Part shown: positions 9,624 through 17,108 of the stretch, one piece after another
Layout of the letters: every line of letters starts with the position of its first letter
Numbering within the stretch: the first letter of the stretch is position 1
DNA from: Pseudocolwellia agarivorans
GTDB taxonomy: Bacteria; Pseudomonadota; Gammaproteobacteria; Enterobacterales; Alteromonadaceae
Length of the DNA stretch: 64,000 nt
Direction of reading: 5' to 3'
Assembly (NCBI RefSeq): GCF_002000085.1
Contig: NZ_MUZU01000003.1
Location: 1-64,000, forward strand
Notes under the pieces: generated by a model
The model's input: the letters and a program-made list of their open reading frames with translations, nothing else
Database searches by the model: none
What the model was told of the DNA's origin: nothing
Translations under genes and position numbers: made by a program

Positions 9624-10901
9624 TTAGCTATCCTTATTTTCTGAAGGAGAAGATTCTAACTTACTGCCTTTTTGAGAAAGCGCCGTTATACGGCTAGACA
9701 AGCTGAATAAACGAATAAAACCTTCTGCATGTTTTTGGTCATACACATCATCTGCACCAAATGTTGCAAATGCTTCTGAGTATAAAGAGTTAGGTGAACG
9801 ACGTTGTGTAACTTGTGCCGTACCTTTATACAGCTTAACCACAACATCACCTGTTAATTGTTCAGCAAAAGATGCCGCGCCAGCAAGTTGAGCTTTAGCT
9901 AGTGGAGTGAACCAACGACCGTCATAAATAACATGTGAAAATTCTAAGCCGATTGACTCACGGTATTTTAATGACTCTTTATCTAGAATTAATGTTTCTA
10001 AACCTTTATAAGCTGCCATTAAGATTGTGCCACCCGGAGTTTCATAACAACCACGAGACTTCATACCTACTAAGCGGTTTTCGACGATATCGATACGACC
10101 AACACCATGTGCAGCACCTTTAGCATTTAAGTACATAAGTGCATCGTGAGCTGGAGAGCCATTTTCAGTAAATTCTTTACCATCTACTGATACTAACTCA
10201 CCTTTAACAAAGCTTAGTTGAACACGTTCAGCTTCATCAGGAGCATCCATTGGATCTACCGTCATAGTCCAAACTTCTTTTGAAGGCTCACACCAAGGGT
10301 CTTCTAACTCGCCACCTTCGTGTGAAATGTGCCATGCGTTTGCGTCACGGCTATAAATTTTAGTTAATGAAGCTGAGCATGGAATGTTACGCTCGGCTAA
10401 GTAATCTAATAAGTCTTCACGAGAAACCATGTCCCACTCACGCCATGGAGCAATAACAGTTAGCTCTGGTGCCAATGCAGCAAAACAAGATTCGAAACGA
10501 ACTTGGTCGTTACCTTTACCCGTACAACCATGACATACTGCGTCTGCACCTACTTTTAAAGCAACTTCAACGTGCGCTTTAGCAATAACTGGACGCGCCA
10601 TTGAAGTACCTAATAAATATTGGCCTTCGTATACAGCACCTGTTTTAAGAATTGGGTAGATGTAGTCTTTAACGTATTCTTCTTTAAGATCGACAACATG
10701 ACATTCAGAAGCACCTGAAGCGATTGCTTTTTCTTGAATACCTACTAATTCTTCTTCGCCTTGACCAACATCGGCACAAAAGGCAACAACTTCACAACCT
10801 TCATAGTTTTCTTTCAACCATGGAATGATTGCTGATGTGTCTAATCCACCTGAGTACGCGAGTACTACTTTTTTAATTTTTTTCTTTGCTGCTAAAGCCA
10901 T
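9624..10901 (-). CDS. argG: Argininosuccinate synthase
   Basis: ATP-dependent condensation of citrulline and aspartate. The N-terminal pyrophosphatase loop AYSGGLDTS begins near residue 15, and [15 protein letters not shown], the citrulline/aspartate contact region, lies near residue 118. The 425-residue length includes a Ser-rich C-terminal tail (SSPSENKDS) a little longer than typical type I enzymes of about 400. It is the first gene of argG-argH(A)-argA. A terminator after argF and a structured leader upstream suggest its own promoter. No clean ARG box was identified. Confidence 0.97.
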   Translation of the reverse strand: MALAAKKKIKKVVLAYSGGLDTSAIIPWLKENYEGCEVVAFCADVGQGEEELVGIQEKAIASGASECHVVDLKEEYVKDYIYPILKTGAVYEGQYLLGTSMARPVIAKAHVEVALKVGADAVCHGCTGKGNDQVRFESCFAALAPELTVIAPWREWDMVSREDLLDYLAERNIPCSASLTKIYSRDANAWHISHEGGELEDPWCEPSKEVWTMTVDPMDAPDEAERVQLSFVKGELVSVDGKEFTENGSPAHDALMYLNAKGAAHGVGRIDIVENRLVGMKSRGCYETPGGTILMAAYKGLETLILDKESLKYRESIGLEFSHVIYDGRWFTPLAKAQLAGAASFAEQLTGDVVVKLYKGTAQVTQRRSPNSLYSEAFATFGADDVYDQKHAEGFIRLFSLSSRITALSQKGSKLESSPSENKDS

Positions 10902-10919
10902 TTTTTATATTCCTTAATC

Positions 10920-10970
10920 TTTGTAATCGGCATTTATACGGCTTGAAATGCCGGTTACTTTGATTACAAA
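10920..10970. repeat. Nested inverted repeats in the argG leader
   Basis: An outer pair, TTTGTAATC (10920-10928) and GATTACAAA (10962-10970), is a perfect 9-bp match. It encloses an inner perfect 8-bp pair, CGGCATTT (10928-10935) and AAATGCCG (10946-10953). In argG mRNA this would fold into a stem within a stem ending about 18 nt before the ATG, close to the ribosome binding site. There is no U-run, so it is not a standard attenuator. A role in translation control or mRNA stability is inference. Confidence 0.5.
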
Positions 10971-11066
10971 CTGTTTAATTTAAATTTTAATTTACCGTCT
11001 ATATCAAGTCAGTAAATATGATTAGTTTTGACCGAATACTATGTTTATATAACTTGCTACAAAAGT

Positions 11067-11097
11067 AAAAAAGTACAATATCAATAAGCACTTTTTT
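11067..11097 (-). terminator. Terminator after argF
   Basis: On the minus strand AAAAAAGTGC, an 11-nt loop, then GTACTTTTTT form a 10-bp stem with one G-U pair that ends in a T-run, 31 nt past the argF stop. It separates argCBF from argGH(A)A. Confidence 0.65.
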
Positions 11098-11127
11098 CGT
11101 CATTGTCTCAAATAATTAGCATAGTAT

Positions 11128-12048
11128 TTAATCAGCCAGAAGAGTGACTAGAACAGCGTTTTGTGCCCACATTCTATTTTCTGCTTCTTGGAAAACAACT
11201 GACATTTCACTATCAAATAATTCTTCGGTGATCTCTTCACCTAAATGAGCAGGCTGACAATGCATAACAACATTTGCCCCCGCTTTATTCATTAATTCGT
11301 GATTAACCTGATAAGAGGCAAACTTTTCTAATATTAAAGCTTTTTTGGTAGGATCTTCGTCCCCCATAGAAACCCAAGTATCAGTATAAATAGCATCTTG
11401 CTGACCAAGTTCATCAATGTTATTGGTGTAAGAAAATTTGGCTCCTGATTGTGCTGCAAAACTTGTTGTTTTAGCGAGCATTTCTTTACTCGGACCATGA
11501 CCTTCAGGACATATCAAAGTAAAGTCTACACCTAACGTAGCAGCCATTAACATTAATGAATTTGAAACATTATTACCATCACCAATATAAGCAAGTTTTA
11601 CTTTTTCTAAGTCGTCAAAATTTTCCGATAACGTAACAAAGTCAGCTAACGACTGACAAGGATGGTATACGTCACACAAGGCATTAACAACAGGCACACT
11701 AGCATGTTTTGCTAGACCTTCAATTGAATCATTACTAAATACACGAGCAACAATAGCATCCGCGTAACACGACAAATTATTTGCATAATCACTAATACGT
11801 TCACGTTCGCCTAATTTACCATTTTGCTGTCCTAAATATAAAGCATGTCCGCCAAGTTTATTAATCCCCATATCGAAACTTACATGAGTACGTAACGAAG
11901 GTTTTTCAAAAATCATAGCAACTGATTTACCCGCTAAAGCTTGTGCATAGTCAGCAGGGTTTGTTTTAATTTTTTTAGCAAGCTCGATTAGTTCAAGTGT
12001 TTGCTTTTTACTTAGCTGATCATCAGCTAAAAAATTCTGTAAAGACAT
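11128..12048 (-). CDS. argF: Ornithine carbamoyltransferase
   Basis: Makes citrulline from ornithine and carbamoyl phosphate. The 306 residues contain the carbamoyl-phosphate loop FEKPSLRTHVSF near residue 50 (STRT-type) and the inter-domain CHPCQSLADF-type segment near 125 (VYHPCQSLAD). The ornithine loop reads MHCQPAHLGEE near 263, where most family members have HCLP. The start has an AAAAGG site 8 nt upstream. It is third in argC-argB-argF after a 92-nt gap that contains the palindrome CTGAGCTCAG. The Gln in place of Leu next to the active-site Cys is worth noting, but the rest is standard, so ornithine is still the expected substrate. Confidence 0.94.
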   Translation of the reverse strand: MSLQNFLADDQLSKKQTLELIELAKKIKTNPADYAQALAGKSVAMIFEKPSLRTHVSFDMGINKLGGHALYLGQQNGKLGERERISDYANNLSCYADAIVARVFSNDSIEGLAKHASVPVVNALCDVYHPCQSLADFVTLSENFDDLEKVKLAYIGDGNNVSNSLMLMAATLGVDFTLICPEGHGPSKEMLAKTTSFAAQSGAKFSYTNNIDELGQQDAIYTDTWVSMGDEDPTKKALILEKFASYQVNHELMNKAGANVVMHCQPAHLGEEITEELFDSEMSVVFQEAENRMWAQNAVLVTLLAD

Positions 12049-12140
12049 ACGAGTAACCTTTTAAGTGTTATGCGACATCAATGACATTTCGCGCAATAAG
12101 TTATAACGTAATAAATAACCTGAGCTCAGGATAAATACGT

Positions 12141-12923
12141 TTAGTCAGCTAAAATACGGGTGCCTATATTGTCACCTTTGATCAAATTTACGATTTGATC
12201 AGGAGACTGCCAGCTGGCAACCGCGATGCTTCGTCGTAACTGATTAGCAGCTAATAACGCTGCATTTACTTTTGCTGTCATACCGCCAGCAATAACACCT
12301 TGTTCAATTAATTGGGCAGCTTGTTTACTACCAAGCTCTACTAACCACTCACCTTCTGCACCTTTAACACCCGGCACATCGGTTAATAGTAATAATTCTG
12401 CTTCTAATAATTGGCAAATAGCAACCGCTGCATCGTCAGCATTTACATTAACCAATTGACCATTATCTAACGTGCCAATTGAAGACACAACAGGGAAAAA
12501 GTTATTAGCTAATAACGTTTTTAACAAAGTACTGTTATTGGGGCTTGGATCCCCAACGCTTCCTAACTCGGCGTCAGCTAATGTACAACTTACCATGTTG
12601 CCGTCACCTAATGATAACCCTACCGCAGCAAGACTTAATTGATTTGCTTCAGCAACAATAGTTTTATTTACATACCCAGCTAGCGTGCCAGCAATAACAG
12701 GTATCTGTTCAACTGGAGTTATGCGTTTACCGTCTTTTTTTTGGGTTGTAAAACCCGCTTGTGCTAACTGCGTATCAACAGAACTACCGCCGCCATGCAC
12801 TAATACAATTTGTTGCTTATCCAATTTAGCTAATTCAACAAATAACGCGTTTAATGCGGATTTTTTTTCAAGAATAGCTCCGCCGATTTTAATCACTAAA
12901 GGTTTCATTATCGCTTTTTTCAT
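12141..12923 (-). CDS. argB: N-acetylglutamate kinase
   Basis: Phosphorylates N-acetylglutamate using ATP, the second arginine step. An amino-acid-kinase fold of 260 residues with the N-terminal loop VIKIGGAI, the substrate loop VHGGGSSVD near 42, and the C-terminal GGMTAKVNAAL helix. It lacks the N-terminal helix of the arginine-sensitive hexameric enzymes, so it is like the dimeric E. coli form. The first ATG overlaps the argC TGA (ATGA). An in-frame ATG at codon 6 (MKPLVIKIGG) matches the usual N-terminus and is a possible alternative start. Confidence 0.96.
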   Translation of the reverse strand: MKKAIMKPLVIKIGGAILEKKSALNALFVELAKLDKQQIVLVHGGGSSVDTQLAQAGFTTQKKDGKRITPVEQIPVIAGTLAGYVNKTIVAEANQLSLAAVGLSLGDGNMVSCTLADAELGSVGDPSPNNSTLLKTLLANNFFPVVSSIGTLDNGQLVNVNADDAAVAICQLLEAELLLLTDVPGVKGAEGEWLVELGSKQAAQLIEQGVIAGGMTAKVNAALLAANQLRRSIAVASWQSPDQIVNLIKGDNIGTRILAD

Positions 12924-13963
12924 GACTTAACGCCTACATTAGGAATTAAGCCGTATTCACTCGGTAATCCCATCGTTAAGTTAGCACATTGAACCGCTTG
13001 TGATGCTGCACCTTTTAATAAGTTGTCTATTGCTGTACTTACTACCACAACCTGCTTTTCAGCATCATATTTCCAGTGAATATCAGCAAAAGGCGTATAA
13101 GCAACATTATCAATTTTTGGCCATGTTGCCGCAATACGTACTAATGGTTTATCGTCATATGCATTATGATAAGCCTGATTAACTTGCTCTTCATTTACAC
13201 CTGCTTTTAATTGTAACGTTACTGTTGATAATAGCCCTCGTTTATAAGGCGCTAAATGCGGATTAAAAATAACTTGAGCATTGGCTTCCTGACTAATTTC
13301 TGGCTGATGCCTATGCTGTAAAATATTATATGGCGTTAAGCTTACTTCATTAAAGCTAGTACCTAATGATGCTTTACGACCTGCACCCGATACACCGCTA
13401 ATGCCGTTTACAACAATTAAAGAATTTTCAATATGTAGATTATTCGCTGTAATAGGTTTTAAACCTAATAAACTTGCTGTTGGATAACACCCCGGCACGG
13501 CAACAATTTTAGAATCTGCAAACGATTCATCTAACCATTCAGCCAAACCATAATTAGCTTGATCTAACGCAGATAAATTTTTATGTTCAAAACCATAATA
13601 GGTTGGGTAATCAGCTGCATCTTTCAAACGGAAGCCACCAGATAAATCAAATACTTTGACACCTACATCTAAAAAGATATTGGCCCATTCAGCGCTGTAT
13701 TCATGAGGTGTAGCAAAAAATACTGCATCAATTTTATCTGCAGAGTTTTTAATATTTTCATCAAACCAAGTTGGAGAGAATGCTTGTAAAGGCAAATCAC
13801 AAACACCTTGGTATTTAGCATGAAGATCTGAAAATAATAAACCTTCAGATGAACTATTTTCTGACACCAAAAGATGAACAATTGATATTTTATTGTGAGC
13901 CGTTAATAAATTAATTAACTCAGCACCAACGTAACCGCTAGCTCCAATAATGGCGACTTTCAT
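12920..13963 (-). CDS. argC: N-acetyl-gamma-glutamyl-phosphate reductase
   Basis: NADPH-dependent reduction of N-acetylglutamyl phosphate to the semialdehyde. The Rossmann loop GASGYVGAEL is at the N-terminus and the catalytic Cys lies in VPGCYPTASLLGL near residue 155. I place the start at ATG 13961-13963 (MKVAIIGASGYVG) because AAGGAA precedes it at 7 nt and the family begins there. An upstream in-frame ATG at 14014 would add 17 residues without homology. First gene of argCBF, transcribed from the promoter at 14136-14164 and divergent from argE. Confidence 0.96.
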   Translation of the reverse strand: MKVAIIGASGYVGAELINLLTAHNKISIVHLLVSENSSSEGLLFSDLHAKYQGVCDLPLQAFSPTWFDENIKNSADKIDAVFFATPHEYSAEWANIFLDVGVKVFDLSGGFRLKDAADYPTYYGFEHKNLSALDQANYGLAEWLDESFADSKIVAVPGCYPTASLLGLKPITANNLHIENSLIVVNGISGVSGAGRKASLGTSFNEVSLTPYNILQHRHQPEISQEANAQVIFNPHLAPYKRGLLSTVTLQLKAGVNEEQVNQAYHNAYDDKPLVRIAATWPKIDNVAYTPFADIHWKYDAEKQVVVVSTAIDNLLKGAASQAVQCANLTMGLPSEYGLIPNVGVKS

Positions 13964-14135
13964 ACTATTCCTTAAAACGATTTGATATTCGCAATAACTA
14001 AAAGGCAATAACACTTATTTTTATTAAATAAAACAGGATGTTAAATAAGAATTTAAAAAATCACAAAAAGGTAGGATTTTTCTCTCTGTATTTTTCCGTG
14101 GCGTTATTGATTCAGGTTATCTACACTAGGGTAGC

Positions 14136-14164
14136 ATATTATCATTCGATAACTAGTTATGCAA
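14136..14164 (-). promoter_or_regulatory. Promoter of argCBF
   Basis: On the minus strand TTGCAT (14159-14164), a 17-nt spacer and TAATAT (14136-14141) form a good sigma-70 promoter, with a leader of about 165 nt to the argC ATG. ArgR control is expected for this divergent argC/argE region, but no textbook 18-bp ARG box was found. Confidence 0.6.
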
Positions 14165-14179
14165 CAAATCAGCATAACT
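14155..14179. repeat. Inverted repeat over the argC -35 element
   Basis: AGTTATGC (14155-14162) and GCATAACT (14172-14179) are a perfect 8-bp inverted repeat with a 9-nt spacer, overlapping the -35 of the argC promoter and lying 30 nt before argE. The position suits an operator for a dimeric regulator of both genes. The spacing does not fit the ArgR consensus, so the binder is unknown. Confidence 0.35.
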
Positions 14180-14208
14180 ACCCAAAAATAACTTTTAAGA
14201 CGAATAGT

Positions 14209-15366
14209 ATGAAAAATGTACCTAATTTTACGACTGCACTTAGAGAATTAATCTCAAGCCCATCTATTAGCTCAAGTCAAGAAAGTTGGGATCAAGGCAA
14301 TAAAGAAATAATTCATTTATTATCGGGCTGGTTTGAATCTTTAGGTTTCAGCATTAGTATTCAAAAAGTCCCTAATACGCGTGATAAATATAATTTATTG
14401 GCAAAACTAGGTTCTGGAGAAGGTGGACTATTACTTGCTGGCCACAGTGACACGGTTCCTTTTGATGAAAACAGATGGCAATCAGATCCCTTTTCAATCA
14501 TAGAAAAAGACAATAAGTTTTTTGGTTTAGGCACCTGTGATATGAAAGGCTTTTTCGCTTTTATTTTACAAGTATGTAAAGACTTAGATCCTAAGAAACT
14601 TCAAAAACCTTTATATGTATTAGCTACCGCTGATGAAGAAACAACTATGGCTGGCGCCCGTTTCTTCTCACAAAATCAAGAAATTAAACCTGATGTCGCT
14701 ATTATTGGAGAACCCACTAATTTAGTTCCTATTATTATGCATAAAGGGCATATGTCTCACAGAATAAGTGTTGAAGGGCAGTCTGGTCACTCAAGTAAAC
14801 CAAGCTTAGGTGTAAATGCAATTGAAATAATGTATCAAATAATTGGTGCGCTACTTACCTTAAAAGAAAATTTAGCGCTTAACTATAATAATAATGCATT
14901 TGATGTATCTGCGCCTACGCTAAATTTAGGAGCAATTAAAGGCGGAGATAATTCTAATCGTATATGCGGGCACTGTGATTTAGATATAGACATGCGTTCA
15001 TTACCCGGTATGACAGATGATGAATTAATTACTTGTTTAACTGACGCACTCAAGCCCTTAGCAGAGAAATACCCAGGGAGAATAACAATTGATGAACTTC
15101 ACCCTAGCTCTCCTAGTTTCGAACAAACTCAACCCAGTGATTTAATTGAGTCTGCCGAACATTTTTCAGGGCATAAATGTTGTGCTGTAAATTACGCGAC
15201 TGAAGCCCCCTTTATTCAAGAATTAGGTTGCCAAACTATAGTGATGGGCCCTGGTTCAATAGATCAAGCTCATCAACCAAATGAATTTTTAGCCTTATCT
15301 GAAATAACAAAAACAGAAGCATTACTGGTTAAGATGATCAGCAAGTACTGCTTAAAAAATAAATAA
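14209..15366 (+). CDS. argE: Acetylornithine deacetylase
   Basis: Zinc hydrolase that removes the acetyl group from N-acetylornithine, giving ornithine in the linear arginine pathway. The M20-family metal ligands are visible: GHSDTVPFD (His), GTCDMKGFF (bridging Asp), ADEETTMAG (catalytic and ligand Glu pair), IGEPTN (Glu) and DQAHQPNEF (His). The start at 14209 (MKNVPNFTTALREL) aligns with E. coli ArgE. The frame stays open upstream to an ATG at 14038, but those 57 extra residues look like translated promoter DNA and overlap the argC control region. It is divergent from argCBF. No clear terminator follows; the 273 nt to the next convergent gene show only short AT-rich sequence and the hairpin at 15625. 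Confidence 0.95.
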   Translation: MKNVPNFTTALRELISSPSISSSQESWDQGNKEIIHLLSGWFESLGFSISIQKVPNTRDKYNLLAKLGSGEGGLLLAGHSDTVPFDENRWQSDPFSIIEKDNKFFGLGTCDMKGFFAFILQVCKDLDPKKLQKPLYVLATADEETTMAGARFFSQNQEIKPDVAIIGEPTNLVPIIMHKGHMSHRISVEGQSGHSSKPSLGVNAIEIMYQIIGALLTLKENLALNYNNNAFDVSAPTLNLGAIKGGDNSNRICGHCDLDIDMRSLPGMTDDELITCLTDALKPLAEKYPGRITIDELHPSSPSFEQTQPSDLIESAEHFSGHKCCAVNYATEAPFIQELGCQTIVMGPGSIDQAHQPNEFLALSEITKTEALLVKMISKYCLKNK

Positions 15367-15624
15367 CTCGAACTCGGGATAATGGATTTTGTAATTTATA
15401 AATAAAAGATAATAAACATAAATACTATCCAAATAACATGGTATTAACCTACTAATGTTGAAATTTATTTAACAAGGCATTTTTATTCCCGATAAAAACC
15501 AAGTATCGCATCCATGCAGGCAACGACGTTAGGTGATTAAATAGTAATATTAGGCATAATTGCTTATCCCCAATTCGGGTTAAATAGATATGAACAATTG
15601 ATTATTTATATTAAGAGAACGTAA

Positions 15625-15649
15625 GAACAAATAGTCAGTCTATTTGTTC
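15625..15649. repeat. Perfect 10-bp hairpin across a stop codon
   Basis: GAACAAATAG (15625-15634) and CTATTTGTTC (15640-15649) flank a 5-nt loop. The right arm includes the TAG stop of the minus-strand gene beginning at 17025. There is no strong U-run on either side. It may stabilise or end convergent transcripts from argE and this gene. Confidence 0.45.
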
Positions 15650-17025
15650 CATAATTTTTGATGCGCTTTTATTGAAAAATATTCATTAGCAAACCAGCAA
15701 CGAGGGATCAAATCAAGTTCTTTGCGTTCAGTATAGTTTGAAGATAATAATGCTAAGATTTCGTTTAGCCTTTCCTTACTAATTTTACTTAATTTTTTCG
15801 CTGCTTCAGGAAAATGTAAATTACGCTCTTTTGACACAATAATATCTTGACCAAAAGAAATAAACGCTAAGTTCCTTGTTGCTGTTCTACAAATGGGTAA
15901 TTCAGGATTTTCTGGGTATAAATGCTTAACAATTGCATATTCATAACTAAATTGCATTTCTCCATGAATATTTTCGGCAATGTAGGTTACCCCGTAACCC
16001 AATGGAAAAATTCCGGTGATAGTGCGTAAAGCATCAACAACCAGTTGGTAACAGACCCCCTTTTCCGCATTTTTATCAAGTACCTGATACACTTTAGGTA
16101 AAAGCTTATAATCATATTTCGGTTTTGTTGATAAGATCATTGAAGTGTAAATTTGAGGGACTTTAAGTAAATTACCTATGCCTTTTTTAGGGCTAATACT
16201 GCTTTTTAATAACGTTTTAATAAAAACTAGTTTACGTTTTTCAGCTTCATCAAAAGCTTCACGTTCGTCTCTTAAATTCCCCACATATTTTGCCCGGCCA
16301 ATACCGTCTATCAAATATTTAACCGTTTCTCGATAATCAATTTGAAGTAACTTTTTTCTTTTTTCAACATCTAACATTCTAAACGGGTTTTCTGTTCCGC
16401 TCTCACCTTTTAATATAAGCTGTGCTTCTGGGTGATTATTACCTATATCTTGCAATAAAGCGGCCTTTATCAAAGGGAGCTTGACCTCTTCAACAAATCG
16501 CTTAAACCCTGCAGGATCAATGCGAGAAAACATTGTATATTTTTGTGGTGGAATATTTGCTAAACGCTCTTTAATGTAGATTTCTGTAATCGCATTATCA
16601 ATACATAATCTATCTAATAATCTTAAACATAATACGGCTTTGTATAAGGGCTTATTGAGTTCGTTAGATAAGGCGACTTTACTCCCTTCACTAGGGCTAA
16701 GCAATTGAATAGTCGCAAGCACTTGTGAAGATTTACGATTATCTTCAGCAAATGTTTCACCTTCAGATAATGAAAGAATATCTCTACATAGCTTATCTAA
16801 ATGTTGGTGCCTTTTTTCTCGTTCAAGCTCTCTATGCATTAATTCTTTATCAAGCTTAGCTTGTGATTTTACCGTTTCAGATTCATCAATATTTTGTTCT
16901 AAAAAGTAAGCAATGGCATAGTCAAGCATAGATTCTTTTTCATAACTTTTACCGAATATTTGCCGTGAGAGTGTTTTCACACTCGTAGTAAAGTTTGTAT
17001 CTTGAGTCTGCTTTGATAGGGCCAT
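15640..17025 (-). CDS. HD-GYP-like protein with degenerate metal site
   Basis: Function unknown. The 461-residue soluble protein resembles the HD/HD-GYP phosphohydrolase fold but lacks its key residues. Where the fold has LLHDIG, this protein has LLQDIGNNHPEA near residue 193, and no HHE or GYP cluster is visible. A C-terminal RTITGIFPLGYGVTYIAEN segment (about residues 338-356) matches the IFPIGSLVxL element that ends many HD-GYP domains. The N-terminal 110 residues are charged and helical. The gene stands alone between convergent argE and metL, with an 83-nt gap to metL. It probably does not hydrolyse cyclic di-GMP; a binding or scaffold role is inference. Confidence 0.6.
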   Translation of the reverse strand: MALSKQTQDTNFTTSVKTLSRQIFGKSYEKESMLDYAIAYFLEQNIDESETVKSQAKLDKELMHRELEREKRHQHLDKLCRDILSLSEGETFAEDNRKSSQVLATIQLLSPSEGSKVALSNELNKPLYKAVLCLRLLDRLCIDNAITEIYIKERLANIPPQKYTMFSRIDPAGFKRFVEEVKLPLIKAALLQDIGNNHPEAQLILKGESGTENPFRMLDVEKRKKLLQIDYRETVKYLIDGIGRAKYVGNLRDEREAFDEAEKRKLVFIKTLLKSSISPKKGIGNLLKVPQIYTSMILSTKPKYDYKLLPKVYQVLDKNAEKGVCYQLVVDALRTITGIFPLGYGVTYIAENIHGEMQFSYEYAIVKHLYPENPELPICRTATRNLAFISFGQDIIVSKERNLHFPEAAKKLSKISKERLNEILALLSSNYTERKELDLIPRCWFANEYFSIKAHQKLWNK

Positions 17026-17108
17026 GTAGAAGATCTATTTGAAATATTAACTATAACGTTAGTAAAAAATTAAAAAGAGACAAGTAAATAAAGAATTTAT
17101 TTTAATAA

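Noticed and set aside
14038-14208. An N-terminal extension of ArgE with a hydrophobic stretch resembling a signal peptide.
   Set aside because: ArgE is cytosolic, homology starts at 14209, and the extra sequence overlaps the argC promoter.
13964-14208. ARG boxes for ArgR between argC and argE.
   Set aside because: Only partial half sites (for example CGAAT and ATGCT at wrong spacing) were found; no 18-bp box could be supported.
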